Source of the DNA: Alistipes sp.
GTDB lineage: Bacteria; Bacteroidota; Bacteroidia; Bacteroidales; Rikenellaceae
Direction of reading: 5' to 3'
DNA: 64,000 nt
Assembly (NCBI GenBank): GCA_020026335.1
Contig: JAHHQO010000002.1
Span: 1-64,000, forward strand
Position 1 is the stretch's first letter. Each line of letters starts with the position of its first letter. The position numbers were made by a program, and so were the translations under genes. The notes beneath the pieces were generated by a model. It worked only from the letters and a program-made list of their open reading frames with translations. It did not search any database and was not told the origin of the DNA. Below, one piece after another: positions 41,012 through 51,071 of the stretch.

Positions 41012-42322
41012 CTAATTTTCGCCAATGGCTTTCTTATAGTCGGCATAAGCCACCTTCTCCTGCAACCACGCCTTGATGAGTGAGCTGTTCGACTGCACCC
41101 ATGCCACCTGTGCGGTCAGCACATCGACAATGGGCAACTTACCCTCGTTGTAGCTGAAGGTATTGAGGTCGAGGCTCTCCTTTGTAGTCTCGCAGGCGTC
41201 CTGTGCCACCTCAATCTGGTGAGAGTACTCCACGAGGTTGGTATAGGCGGCATACAACTCCTTCGAGATGCGGTCGCGAGTGTCCTGCACGGCGAACTCC
41301 GAACGGCGCATCAGCGCACGCTGCGAAGCCACACCCTTATACTTGGCACCCCAACGGAAGATGGGAATACTCAACGAAGCATAAGCGTAGGAGTTCCACA
41401 TGGTCGAACCATCGAAGTTAAGCATGGTGGTACCCCAACCGGCCTTCATACCCACCACCAACTTGGGCAGGTACTTGCTGCGGTAGATTTTCATCTGCGC
41501 AGTCTGGAAGTCAAGCTGTTTCTGTGAAATGCCATACTCCAAACGGCGGTCGAGCACCTCATCGAGCGACATCACCGATGCAGGAATATTATCGACACGG
41601 CTCACCGGCTCTGCCATGTGAACAGGCGCGGTAGGCAGACAACCCATGAGGATATTGAGGTTTTGCAGTGCCAGCTGGTACGACTTGCGCGCCTCGCTGT
41701 TCTGAATGCGGGCACTCGACAAGTGACCCTCAATCTGCAAAAGGTCAGTCTTCGAAATCAGACCGTCGTTGAAACGCTCGCGAATGACCTGCGCCTGCTC
41801 CTCGATGAGGTTCACATAACGCTCGGTCAGCTTCCACAAGGCATACTTGGCAGCTGCCGTCCAGTAGTTCAGCTCGGCAGAGTATGCCACATTGGTGCGG
41901 GTCAGTTCCTCGCTCTTCTGGGCAATCTCCTGCTGCATCTTGGCAGCCTTGTAACCCTGCTTCACGGCACCACCGCCATAGATGACCTGACGGACATCGG
42001 CCTCCAAAGAGTAGCTTTCGGGCTTCATCGACACCGAAGTACCCATCATATCCAGGTCGTAATCGGTGACACGGTACTGTCCCGATGCTCCGAAATCGAG
42101 GGTCGGCAGGTACGAGGTCTTGGCCTCACGCATGGCGTTGGTCACCGACTCCAGTTCGGCACTGCTCTGCTTGAGCGAAAGGCTGTAGTCCAGCACGCGA
42201 TGGCGGTACTCCTCCACCGTGAGTCTTTCGACTCCGAGAGCAGCAGTCACCACGCTATCCTCCTGCGCCCAAACCACGCAGGGGACGCAGAGCAGCAGGA
42301 TTTGAAAAATATGTTTAATCAT
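41012..42322 (-). CDS. TolC-family outer-membrane efflux protein (operon 1)
   Basis: This is the outer-membrane duct of a tripartite RND pump. It has 436 residues from the ATG at 42322 (the longer frame starts with TTG and adds no signal sequence). The signal peptide MIKHIFQILLLCVPCVVWA is followed by two long coiled-coil repeats of the TolC fold. These contain LELAA-like helices with typical motifs (SYLPTLDFGASGQYR, RFNDGLISKTDLLQIE and the mirrored KYLPKLVVGMKAGWG, YNEGKLPIVDVLTAQ). It follows the RND gene with a 4-bp gap and closes the operon, ending in a strong terminator. Exported substrates are not predictable. Confidence 0.9.
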   Translation of the reverse strand: MIKHIFQILLLCVPCVVWAQEDSVVTAALGVERLTVEEYRHRVLDYSLSLKQSSAELESVTNAMREAKTSYLPTLDFGASGQYRVTDYDLDMMGTSVSMKPESYSLEADVRQVIYGGGAVKQGYKAAKMQQEIAQKSEELTRTNVAYSAELNYWTAAAKYALWKLTERYVNLIEEQAQVIRERFNDGLISKTDLLQIEGHLSSARIQNSEARKSYQLALQNLNILMGCLPTAPVHMAEPVSRVDNIPASVMSLDEVLDRRLEYGISQKQLDFQTAQMKIYRSKYLPKLVVGMKAGWGTTMLNFDGSTMWNSYAYASLSIPIFRWGAKYKGVASQRALMRRSEFAVQDTRDRISKELYAAYTNLVEYSHQIEVAQDACETTKESLDLNTFSYNEGKLPIVDVLTAQVAWVQSNSSLIKAWLQEKVAYADYKKAIGEN

Positions 42323-42326
42323 GGTA

Positions 42327-45300
42327 CTAATTCCTGTTTTTGATGTTGAAGAAAATACAGTAAGCAACGGGGAGGATGAAGATGGTCAGACAGGTTGCCA
42401 TCAACAGACCACCCATGATGGTAGCCGCCATACCGCCGAACATCGTATCGGGCAACAGAGGCAACATACCCAAAATGGTAGTACCCGACGCCATGGTCAC
42501 GGGAACGATACGAGTCTTGGTTGCATCGATAACCGCCATCATCGACTCCATACCGGCCTCGAGGTTTGCCTTAATCTGGTCCACCAGCACGATGGCATTC
42601 TTGATGTTCATACCGATAAGGCCCAGCATACCCAACAGCGAGAAGAAGTCGAGAGACTTGCCCGTGATGATAAGTCCCCATACCACACCGATGAAAATCA
42701 AAGGCAGCATCGAGAGAATCACCACCGTACGGCGATAGTGATGCGGGAAGAGGAACAACAGCACGATGAAAATCAGGACGAAGGTCAGAGGCAGCTGCGA
42801 ACCGATAGCCGTATTCGACTCCACCTGAGTCTCCTGGTCACCGTAGTAGTTCATCGAGTAACCCTCGGGCAGGGTGATACCCTCCTTCACGTTCTTGTAA
42901 ATCTCGTTGAAGGCGGCAATGGCGTTGGCATCACGTGCCGGCTCGCACTGCATCAACATGGTGCGCTGACGATTGACACGCTTGATAACGCTATACTCGT
43001 AATCGAGGTTGAAACCCTCAACCACCTGCTCGATAGCTACGTTGGTATTGTGAGAACCCGAAACGGGGAGAGTACGCACATCATCGAGGGTCATGTTGTC
43101 AATGTTGGCCGCCTTCATCAGAATAGGCATGGTCACATCGCCCTCGCGGTAGGTACCCAGAGGAATACCGTTGGTGGCGGCACGCAGCGAGTTAGCTACC
43201 TGCTGACGGGTTACACCCAGCTGCAAGCCCTTCTCCTGCATGAACATGGGCTTCCACACGGGAATCTTGTTGCCCCAGCTCGAACGGATGTCGATGACCT
43301 TATCCGACTTGCCGGCAATCTCCTTGGCACGCTGTGTCAGTGCGGCGAGGGTGTCGATGTTGTCACCCGTGAAACCAATCTCAATCTTGGCATCGGGCAC
43401 AGGCGACAGGGCAAACAGTGCCGAACGGGTAATCACATCGGGATAGGTGGTATTCATGTGGCGGTAGAAGCGATCCTCCAACTCGGTGGACTGCTCCGGC
43501 TCGTAGGTCTCCACCAGCACGTTGGCGTAGTTGGGCATAGGACCGTAAGCGGCACTTGCCAAATAGTAACGCACGGGCGAACCACCCATGGTGATGGAGT
43601 AGTTCTTGATTTCGGGCTGCTTGGAGAGATACTCCTCCAGCGTTTCAATCTCGTCCGATACCTTATTAATACTATAACCCGAGGGGAAGATTAAATCGGC
43701 ACGGAAGTAAGGCTTGTTCATCGAGGGGAAGAAGCTCTGCGACATCATACCCATCACCACCAGCGAGAATACCAAAGTCAGGAAGACGGTAATCACGGTG
43801 ATGAAACGGTGCTTGATGAGGTAAGCCAGCACGCTCTCGAACTTATGGTAGAGTTTGGTATCGTAGGGGTCTTTCTCTGCCACACCCTTATTCTCGGCAA
43901 GGGTGAAGACACCGAAGACGGGGGTCTGTGTCAAGGCGAAAATCCAACTCAGACCCAGCGACACTGCCAACACGATAAACAGGGGGTTCACCATCTCGGC
44001 CACCGACGAGGGAGCCAGATAGAGCGGCAGGAACGAGAAGATGGCAATCAGTGTTGCACCCAGCAACTGCCACTGCGGACCTTTCGCACCCTCAATCAGT
44101 GCGTGTGAACGCTCCATACCTCTACGAATGGCAATCTGCGCGTTATCGGTCACCACGATGGCGTTATCCACCAACATACCCATGGCGATGATGAACGCCG
44201 CCAGCGAGGTACGGTTCAAGCTGGTACCCATACCCAACATCACGAGCATGGTACCTGCCACCGAGAAGAGCAGTGACGAACCAATCAGCATACCGGCTCT
44301 TGCACCCATCACCAGGAAGATGATGACAATCACAATGACCAGTGACTCGATAAGGTTGAGGATAAATCCGTTGTTGGCCTCGGCGGCAATCTTGTTCTCG
44401 GGATAAATCGGCACAAGCTCGATACCCACAGGCATCAGTTTTTCAATCTCCTTCAATTTGGCGGCCACGGCATCACCCACAGCAACGACATTGTCTTTCG
44501 AGCCGGAAGCCACACCGATACCCACGGCACGCAGACCGTTTACACGCATCAGATTCGAGGGAGGGTCGAGATAACCGCGCTCCACCTCGGCAATATCACC
44601 CAGACGCACCTCACGTCCCTCGCGGGTCATGATGAGCTGGTTGCGAATATCGTCGATATTCTTATAGGTACCGTCTGCCATGATACGCAACTGATAAGTG
44701 CCCAAATCCATGGCACCGGTATTGACCAGTGTATTCTGTGCACCGAGCAGCTGGCCGATTTCGTTGGGCTTGATACCCGTCATTGCCAGACGTTCGGGCG
44801 AGAGCTTCACGTTGATGACCTCCTGCTGTTCGCCGTAGAGCATCACCTTCTGCACACCCTCGATAGGAACGAGAAGTTTCTTGATTTTCTGTGTCCAGTC
44901 ACGCAGTTCCTTGTAGGAGAAGCCCTCATCGATGGTCAGTGCGTAGTAGATACCAAACACATCGCCGAAGTCATCGTTCACCGTGATGGTCGATGCCTCC
45001 TTCGGCAGTTGAGACTGCACGTTCAGCACCTTACGGCGCAACTCGTCCCACTTGACCGGCATACGGTTGTTGTTAATCGAAGGAATCAACTCGATGGTAA
45101 TCTTCGAGAATCCGAAGCCCGACTCCGACTTGATTTTCTTGACCTCCGACATCGACTGGATTTCGCGCTCGATAGGCTCGGTTACCAGCTCCTCCACCTC
45201 GGCAGGCGTTGCTCCGGGGTATTGGGTCATCAGCACCGCCGTCTTGATGACAAACGGCGAGTCCTCCTTCTTGGGCAGCTCGAAGAACGACCAGAGTCCT

Positions 45301-45371
45301 CCGATAAGCACCACTGCCAGGAAGAAGAAGATGACCCTCTTATGTTCGAGTGAATATTTAGGTAAATTCAT
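42327..45371 (-). CDS. RND efflux transporter (operon 1)
   Basis: This is the inner-membrane proton-driven pump of a tripartite efflux system. The 1014-residue protein has 12 membrane helices and two large periplasmic loops of the AcrB/HAE1 type. Recognisable motifs are FVIKTAVLMTQYPGATPAEVEE (N-terminal loop), LNRTSLAAFIIAMGMLVDNAIVV with the proton-relay Asp in helix 4, and DFFSLLGMLGLIGMNIKNAIVL near the end. The adaptor gene is 9 bp upstream and the TolC gene is 4 bp downstream. Divergence from AcrB makes the substrate uncertain; drugs, bile salts or lipids are usual for gut bacteria. Confidence 0.93.
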   Translation of the reverse strand: MNLPKYSLEHKRVIFFFLAVVLIGGLWSFFELPKKEDSPFVIKTAVLMTQYPGATPAEVEELVTEPIEREIQSMSEVKKIKSESGFGFSKITIELIPSINNNRMPVKWDELRRKVLNVQSQLPKEASTITVNDDFGDVFGIYYALTIDEGFSYKELRDWTQKIKKLLVPIEGVQKVMLYGEQQEVINVKLSPERLAMTGIKPNEIGQLLGAQNTLVNTGAMDLGTYQLRIMADGTYKNIDDIRNQLIMTREGREVRLGDIAEVERGYLDPPSNLMRVNGLRAVGIGVASGSKDNVVAVGDAVAAKLKEIEKLMPVGIELVPIYPENKIAAEANNGFILNLIESLVIVIVIIFLVMGARAGMLIGSSLLFSVAGTMLVMLGMGTSLNRTSLAAFIIAMGMLVDNAIVVTDNAQIAIRRGMERSHALIEGAKGPQWQLLGATLIAIFSFLPLYLAPSSVAEMVNPLFIVLAVSLGLSWIFALTQTPVFGVFTLAENKGVAEKDPYDTKLYHKFESVLAYLIKHRFITVITVFLTLVFSLVVMGMMSQSFFPSMNKPYFRADLIFPSGYSINKVSDEIETLEEYLSKQPEIKNYSITMGGSPVRYYLASAAYGPMPNYANVLVETYEPEQSTELEDRFYRHMNTTYPDVITRSALFALSPVPDAKIEIGFTGDNIDTLAALTQRAKEIAGKSDKVIDIRSSWGNKIPVWKPMFMQEKGLQLGVTRQQVANSLRAATNGIPLGTYREGDVTMPILMKAANIDNMTLDDVRTLPVSGSHNTNVAIEQVVEGFNLDYEYSVIKRVNRQRTMLMQCEPARDANAIAAFNEIYKNVKEGITLPEGYSMNYYGDQETQVESNTAIGSQLPLTFVLIFIVLLFLFPHHYRRTVVILSMLPLIFIGVVWGLIITGKSLDFFSLLGMLGLIGMNIKNAIVLVDQIKANLEAGMESMMAVIDATKTRIVPVTMASGTTILGMLPLLPDTMFGGMAATIMGGLLMATCLTIFILPVAYCIFFNIKNRN

Positions 45372-45380
45372 TGTCTAAAA

Positions 45381-46427
45381 TTATTCTGAGAGTACTTTCA
45401 CTTTCTGACCATCGACCAGACGGGTGGCACCTGCGATGACCACCTTCTCACCGGGCTGCAAACCCTCGGCGATGACCACGTCACCATAACGAACCACATC
45501 CTCGGCTACGACCTTGCGCATCTTGACCGATGAGGTCTCCTCGTCATAGACGAATACGTGGGGCTGCTTGCCGTTCTCGTCAGCCACCAGAGCAGCTACG
45601 GGGACAACCGACGATGCCTTCGACACGGTGTTGCCGTGACGCAAAATCACACGGCAGATGAAACCCACACCTACATTATACTTGGTGAAGTTGAAACGGT
45701 TGTCGTCGATCTGCAAGAACACGGGCATACCGGCACCATCGGTCGAAGCGGGAACCATCTCCTTGAGTTTCGACTTAAAGAGGATACCCTTGTAGTTCTC
45801 GAACTCGATGAACAACTCATACTCCGAGAGCAGTGCAAGGCTGGCTTCGGGCAGGGTGAAACGTACCTGCAACGAGGTGGGGTTAATCAGACGGATAATC
45901 TGCATACCGGGCTGCACCTTCTGGTAGTTCTCCACGAACTTCTCGTGTACATAACCATCGAAGGGAGCACGCAGCTTGGTCTCCTCCATCATGCTCGATG
46001 CATTCTCGAATGCTGCCTTTGCATTATCGAAGTTCGCACGAATAGACTCGTAGTCCTGATGCGAAATAGCGTCCTTGGCCAAAAGTTTCTCGGCACGATT
46101 CAACTGAGACTGTGCTGTAAGGAACGACGAACGCGAAGCCTCATACTTCAAACGATAGTCGATAGGGTCGATTTCAGCAATAATCTGATTCTTGCGCACT
46201 TTCTCGCCGGCATCCACATTCATCTTGATAAGCGGACCTCCGACCTTGAATGCCAGATTACTGTACTGATCGGGAATCACCACGCCACTGAACGATTTGT
46301 CGGTCACGCCGAGCGACTCCACGGTCTTGATTTTCACAGGTCGCAGTGATGCTTCCTCACGAGGTGCCGTTCCGCACGACGAGAGCAGGATACCCAGACC
46401 CATGACTACATACATAAATGATTTCAT
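45381..46427 (-). CDS. RND periplasmic adaptor lipoprotein (operon 1)
   Basis: This is the membrane-fusion protein that links the RND pump to its TolC partner. It has 348 residues and a lipobox (LSSC, Cys18). It shows the order expected for adaptors: a beta-barrel and lipoyl part (GGPLIKMNVDAGEKVRKNQ), a short helical hairpin (SFLTAQSQLNRAEKLLAKDA), the second lipoyl half (APFDGYVHEKF), and a membrane-proximal domain ending GEKVVIAGATRLVDGQKV. It is the first gene of the operon. A -7 element (TATATTTGC on the minus strand, 46524-46532) lies about 95 bp upstream. Confidence 0.93.
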   Translation of the reverse strand: MKSFMYVVMGLGILLSSCGTAPREEASLRPVKIKTVESLGVTDKSFSGVVIPDQYSNLAFKVGGPLIKMNVDAGEKVRKNQIIAEIDPIDYRLKYEASRSSFLTAQSQLNRAEKLLAKDAISHQDYESIRANFDNAKAAFENASSMMEETKLRAPFDGYVHEKFVENYQKVQPGMQIIRLINPTSLQVRFTLPEASLALLSEYELFIEFENYKGILFKSKLKEMVPASTDGAGMPVFLQIDDNRFNFTKYNVGVGFICRVILRHGNTVSKASSVVPVAALVADENGKQPHVFVYDEETSSVKMRKVVAEDVVRYGDVVIAEGLQPGEKVVIAGATRLVDGQKVKVLSE

Positions 46428-46523
46428 AACAAAAGTTACTTTTATAAAAATTAATGATTGTTTTATCCGTTTTAAATTGTTCTATTCTTCCTCAAAATTC
46501 GATAACCGAAGGGAGTAAGCGAT

Positions 46524-46532
46524 GCAAATATA
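46524..46532 (-). promoter_or_regulatory. -7 element of RND operon 1
   Basis: On the minus strand TATATTTGC matches TAnnTTTGY. The -33 position has no exact TTTG. No operator was recognised in 46533-46830, which otherwise contains nothing that I can call. Confidence 0.5.
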
Positions 46533-46838
46533 TAAATTTTCACGTAAAAGAGAGAATAAACACGCCGACTATATCAATTTTTCTGTCAAAATCACTCTTT
46601 TCGCTGTTCATTTCGTTCACATCTCATCACGAATTCGTTAACTACTTCACGATTTGTAACGATGAATTCTGCAAATCGGGAGTTTTCCATTGTCCGAAAC
46701 GTCCTCTCTGCGTCCGGTTTTCCGCCCCGACTGCCCCGCTTTCGCGCCTTACAAAACAACCATTTTCACGCCCCCGTATTTCCCTTTTCCGACACATTTA
46801 TATTTGGGTACAACCTATGCCGTCTCATTTTTATTGCG

Positions 46839-46847
46839 TATCTTTGC
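46839..46847 (+). promoter_or_regulatory. -7 element of dnaE
   Basis: TATCTTTGC matches TAnnTTTGY and lies about 100 bp before the dnaE ATG, giving a leader of about 95 nt. Confidence 0.5.
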
Positions 46848-46949
46848 AGACCGTTTCCGAAGGAGCATGCCCCGATGTCAAAACCGTCACCGCCACACGC
46901 CCACTCGGAGACCGCCAAGACCACAACAAACAAGTAAAACCACACAACA

Positions 46950-49900
46950 ATGCCCGATTTCGTCCATCTTCACGTACACACCCAGTACTCGATTCTCGAC
47001 GGTGCCGCCGCCATCAAACCGCTGATTAAAAGAGCGAAGGCTCTCGGTATGAAGGCTTTGGCCATCACCGACCACGGAAATATGTATGGTGTGAAGAACT
47101 TTCACGACACAGCCACCGACAACGACATCAAACCGATTTTGGGTTGTGAGGTGTATGTGGTGAAAAACCGTTTCGAGAAGGACAAGAACGAAAAGGCGGG
47201 TGACCACCTCATTCTTTTGGCCAAGAACCTCACGGGTTATCACAACCTCTGTAAGATGGTCTCCTACTCCTTCACCGAGGGTTTCTACTACAAGCCGCGT
47301 GTCGACAAGCAGTTGCTCCACGACTATCACGAGGGCATCATCTGCTGTTCGGCGTGTCTGGGTGGCGAACTGCCGCAGGCCATCATGCGCGACGATTTGC
47401 AGGGAGCCGAGGAGGTGGTCAAGTGGTTCAAGGGGGTCTTTGGCGAAGACTATTATCTCGAAATGCAGTTGCACCCCTCGGGTGACCCCCAGAAGGATGC
47501 CGAAGTATATGAAAACCAACTCAAGGTCAACAAGGTGATTTTGGAGCTGGCTGCCAAGTTCAATGTCAAGTACATCTGCTCGAACGATGTGCACTTCATT
47601 TTGGCGGAAGACGCCGTGGCACACGACCACCTTATCTGTCTGAACACGGGTAAGGATTTGGACGACCCCACGCGTATGCGCTACACTTTTCAGGAGTATC
47701 TGAAATCTCCCGAGGAGATGCAGGCCCTCTTCCCCGACCACCCCGAAGCATTGGCCACCACGGTGGAGATTGCCGACAAGTGTGAGACCTACAAGCTCAC
47801 CCACGCCCCTCTGATGCCCAACTTCCCGCCTCCTGAGGACTTCCCCATTCAGATTGACGAGCTGAAAGAGTCGTTCGTCAAGAAGCTGGAGGACGAGGAG
47901 CTGTTGCGCAAAATCAACGCCACAAAGACCGTGGAGGAGTTGGAGCATCTGGTCATCAGTGACAAGGCACTCTCCGACAAGCTGATGGTTGCCAAGCAGT
48001 ATTGTTACCTCAAGGATTTGACCTACAAGGGAGCACACCGCCGCTATGGTGAGGTGCTGAGCGAGAAGGTCGAGGAGCGTATCAAATATGAGTTGAAGAC
48101 CATCGAGTGGATGGGATTCCCCGGTTACTTCCTCATCGTGTGGGACTACATACGTGCCGCACGCGAGATGGGTGTGTCAGTAGGTCCGGGTCGTGGTTCG
48201 GCTGCCGGTTCAGTGGTGGCCTACTGTTTGAAAATCACCAATATCGACCCTCTGAAATACGACCTGCTGTTCGAGCGATTCCTCAACCCCGAGCGTATCT
48301 CGCTGCCGGATGTCGATGTCGATTTCGATGAGGACGGACGTGCGGATGTATTGCGCTACTGCGTGGAGAAATACGGTCAGAAGCGTGTGGCACAGATTGT
48401 CACCTTCGGTACGATGGCACCCAAGATGGCCATCAAGGATGTGGCGCGTGTCGAGAAGCTGCCCCTCGCGGAGAGCGACCGACTCTCGAAGCTCGTTCCC
48501 GACAAGGTGACTCCCGACAAGAAGCACGGTGAGACGCCTTTCGACTTCGTCTATAAGGAATCTCCCGAATTGGCTGCCGAGCGCGAGTCGAGCAACCCCC
48601 TCATTCGCAACACGCTGAAATATGCCGAGAAACTCGAAGGCTCCATCCGTCAGACGGGTGTGCATGCCTGCGGTGTCATCATCGGACAGGACGACCTCGA
48701 AAAGTTCGCCCCCATGGCCATCGCCAAGGATGCGGATTTGAATGTCGTGGAGTTCGAAGGCAAGGAGGTGGAGAGTGTCGGTCTGATTAAGATGGACTTC
48801 CTGGGATTGAGAACCCTCTCCATCATCAAGGACGCCATCAACAATGTGAAAGATGTGCGCGGTGAGGATGTGGACATCAACGAAATCCCGTTGGACGACG
48901 CTCCCACCTACGGGGTGTTTGCACGCGGTGAGACCACCGGACTGTTCCAGTTCGAGTCCCCCGGTATGAAGAAGCACCTCAAGAACCTCAAACCCAACCG
49001 TTTCGAGGACCTTATCGCCATGAACGCCCTCTACCGTCCGGGACCTATGGAGTACATTCCCAACTTCATCGCCCGAAAGCAGGGAACCGAGCCGGTGACC
49101 TACCCCATTGCCGACATGGAGGAGTATTTGAGCGACACCTACGGTATCACGGTCTATCAGGAGCAGGTGATGTTGCTCTCGCAGAAGCTGGCCGGATTTA
49201 CGGGTGGTGAGGCCGATACCTTGCGTAAGGCCATGGGTAAGAAGAAGCGCGAGGTGCTGGACAAGATGAAGCCCAAATTCCTCGACGGCTGTAAGCAACG
49301 CGGTCACGATGTGAGCATCTGCGAGAAGATTTGGAGCGACTGGGAGGCTTTTGCATCCTACGCCTTCAACAAGTCACACTCGACCTGCTACGCCTATGTG
49401 GCTTATCAGACCGGTTACCTCAAGGCGCACTACCCTGCCGAGTTTATGGCAGCCCTGTTGAGCCGAAACCTCGCCGACATCAAGCAGCTGACCGTCTATA
49501 TGCAGGAGTGTAAGCGTATGGGCATACAGGTGCTGGGTCCCGACATCAACGAGTCGAGAAAGACCTTCTCGGCAAATATCGAGGGCAATGTGCGTTTCGG
49601 TATGGCTGCCATCAAGGGTGTGGGCGAAGGTGCCGTACAGACCATCATCGAGGACAGAAACAAGAACGGAAAATTCAAGGACATCTACGACTTCATGGAG
49701 CGTGTGAACTTCAGCGCCGTGAACCGCAAATGTCTCGAAAATCTGGCCTACGCCGGAGCATTCGACAACATATCGGGTTTCCACCGCAGCAAGTTCTTCG
49801 AGAGCGATGCCCACGATTCGTCGGGTCTCACTTTCATGGAGCAGCTGGTACGCTACGGACAGCGTTTCCAGGCAGAGAAGGACAATGCACAGCAGAGTCT

Positions 49901-50609
49901 TTTCGGTGGAGGCAGCATGGTGGATATTCAGAAGCCGCTGATTCCCGTATGTCAGGACTGGAATCAGATACAGACGCTCGCCAAGGAGAAGGAGATGATT
50001 GGTCTCTACCTCTCGGCGCACCCGCTCGACCAATACAAGGTCATCATCGACAATATGTGTAAGACGAAGCTCGCCGACCTCGAAAATCTCGAGCCCCTGC
50101 GCAATCAGGAGTTCGCCGTGGCAGGTATGGTGGTCGATGCCAAGAACCTCTACAACAAGTCGGGCAAGCCCTACGGTCGTTTCACGCTGGAGGACTACAC
50201 CGGCTCGTACGAGTTCATTCTCTCGGGCAAGGACTACGAGAACTTCCGTCAGTACCTCTACCCCGACTACTTCCTCTTCGTGCGCGGACGTGTGGAACCG
50301 CCCTTCTACGATGAGAAACAGTTGAGAACCAAAATCGTCAGCATCAAGCCCTTGGACGAGGTGCTCACCTCGGTGAACAGCATCTCGGTGCAGGTGCCCA
50401 TCGACAATGTTTCGAAAGAAATGATTGAAGAGATGACCGAAAAGTTGGAAAAATCGGAAGGAGGTACTATATTTAAGGTGTTGTTATTCGACCCTGCGAC
50501 CAACGTGTCGATTAAGATGTTTTCGAAGAAGTACAAGGTCAACCTCTCGCAGGATTTGATTAACTATTTGCAGGACAACGAATTTATGTACCTTTTGGCA
50601 CAGGAATAG
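46950..50609 (+). CDS. dnaE: DNA polymerase III alpha subunit
   Basis: This is the catalytic subunit of the replicative polymerase. The 1219-residue protein has an N-terminal PHP domain (FVHLHVHTQYSILDG, ITDHGNMYGV, CSACLGGELPQ). The catalytic C-family polymerase core contains GPGRGSAAGSVVAYCLKI and SLPDVDVDFDEDGRADVL, the second holding the metal-binding Asp residues. The fingers/tandem HhH part includes RPGPMEYIPNFIARK and FNKSHSTCYAYVAYQTGYLK. An OB-fold (about 1000-1100) and a C-terminal domain finish the chain. Length and motifs are normal for a full gene. It is followed 44 bp later by trxA in the same direction. Confidence 0.97.
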   Translation: MPDFVHLHVHTQYSILDGAAAIKPLIKRAKALGMKALAITDHGNMYGVKNFHDTATDNDIKPILGCEVYVVKNRFEKDKNEKAGDHLILLAKNLTGYHNLCKMVSYSFTEGFYYKPRVDKQLLHDYHEGIICCSACLGGELPQAIMRDDLQGAEEVVKWFKGVFGEDYYLEMQLHPSGDPQKDAEVYENQLKVNKVILELAAKFNVKYICSNDVHFILAEDAVAHDHLICLNTGKDLDDPTRMRYTFQEYLKSPEEMQALFPDHPEALATTVEIADKCETYKLTHAPLMPNFPPPEDFPIQIDELKESFVKKLEDEELLRKINATKTVEELEHLVISDKALSDKLMVAKQYCYLKDLTYKGAHRRYGEVLSEKVEERIKYELKTIEWMGFPGYFLIVWDYIRAAREMGVSVGPGRGSAAGSVVAYCLKITNIDPLKYDLLFERFLNPERISLPDVDVDFDEDGRADVLRYCVEKYGQKRVAQIVTFGTMAPKMAIKDVARVEKLPLAESDRLSKLVPDKVTPDKKHGETPFDFVYKESPELAAERESSNPLIRNTLKYAEKLEGSIRQTGVHACGVIIGQDDLEKFAPMAIAKDADLNVVEFEGKEVESVGLIKMDFLGLRTLSIIKDAINNVKDVRGEDVDINEIPLDDAPTYGVFARGETTGLFQFESPGMKKHLKNLKPNRFEDLIAMNALYRPGPMEYIPNFIARKQGTEPVTYPIADMEEYLSDTYGITVYQEQVMLLSQKLAGFTGGEADTLRKAMGKKKREVLDKMKPKFLDGCKQRGHDVSICEKIWSDWEAFASYAFNKSHSTCYAYVAYQTGYLKAHYPAEFMAALLSRNLADIKQLTVYMQECKRMGIQVLGPDINESRKTFSANIEGNVRFGMAAIKGVGEGAVQTIIEDRNKNGKFKDIYDFMERVNFSAVNRKCLENLAYAGAFDNISGFHRSKFFESDAHDSSGLTFMEQLVRYGQRFQAEKDNAQQSLFGGGSMVDIQKPLIPVCQDWNQIQTLAKEKEMIGLYLSAHPLDQYKVIIDNMCKTKLADLENLEPLRNQEFAVAGMVVDAKNLYNKSGKPYGRFTLEDYTGSYEFILSGKDYENFRQYLYPDYFLFVRGRVEPPFYDEKQLRTKIVSIKPLDEVLTSVNSISVQVPIDNVSKEMIEEMTEKLEKSEGGTIFKVLLFDPATNVSIKMFSKKYKVNLSQDLINYLQDNEFMYLLAQE

Positions 50610-50653
50610 CATAGAAAACAAAATAAGAATAAACCTAAAAAACAAGTAAAATT

Positions 50654-50968
50654 ATGGCATTGGCAATTAACAAAGACAACTTCCAGGAGATTATCTCTCA
50701 GGACAAACCCGTAATCATCGATTTCTGGGCAGAGTGGTGCGGTCCCTGCCGCATGATGTCACCCATCGTGGACGAGTTGGCTGCCGAGTATGAGGGCAAG
50801 GCCATCATCGGCAAGTGCAACGTGGAGGACAACGACGACATCACCATGGAGTATGGTGTGAGAAACATCCCCACCATCATCTTCCTCAAGAGCGGTAAGC
50901 TCGTTGACAAGCAGGTAGGTGCATCGAGCAAGGAGGCTCTCAAGGAGAAAATCGAGAAGTTGTTCTAA
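50654..50968 (+). CDS. trxA: Thioredoxin
   Basis: This is a small cytoplasmic disulfide reductase of 104 residues. The active site is W28-C29-G30-P31-C32. The buried DFWAEWC strand and the cis-Pro segment GVRNIPTIIFLK are both present, as is the terminal helix. It could supply electrons to the methionine sulfoxide reductase and ribonucleotide reductase. Position directly after dnaE with 44 bp spacing suggests shared transcription, and a strong terminator follows. Confidence 0.96.
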   Translation: MALAINKDNFQEIISQDKPVIIDFWAEWCGPCRMMSPIVDELAAEYEGKAIIGKCNVEDNDDITMEYGVRNIPTIIFLKSGKLVDKQVGASSKEALKEKIEKLF

Positions 50969-51011
50969 TCTCTGAATTTTCACCACGGCGGCTCACCGAG
51001 CAGTCGCCAAC

Positions 51012-51047
51012 AAAAAAAAGACTTTCCATATTGGAAAGTCTTTTTTT
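51012..51047. terminator. Bidirectional terminator
   Basis: GACTTTCCA and TGGAAAGTC form the stem, flanked by A8 and T7, between trxA and the convergent TolC gene of RND operon 2. Confidence 0.9.
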
Positions 51048-51071
51048 GTATCCTTATAACTCGCGACCCGA

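Noticed and set aside
46875..46937. 20-codon upstream frame before dnaE (MSKPSPPHAHSETAKTTTNK)
   Set aside because: The composition is Pro/Thr/Lys-rich, there is no terminator or alternative structure after it, and no link to the function of dnaE. It looks like chance.
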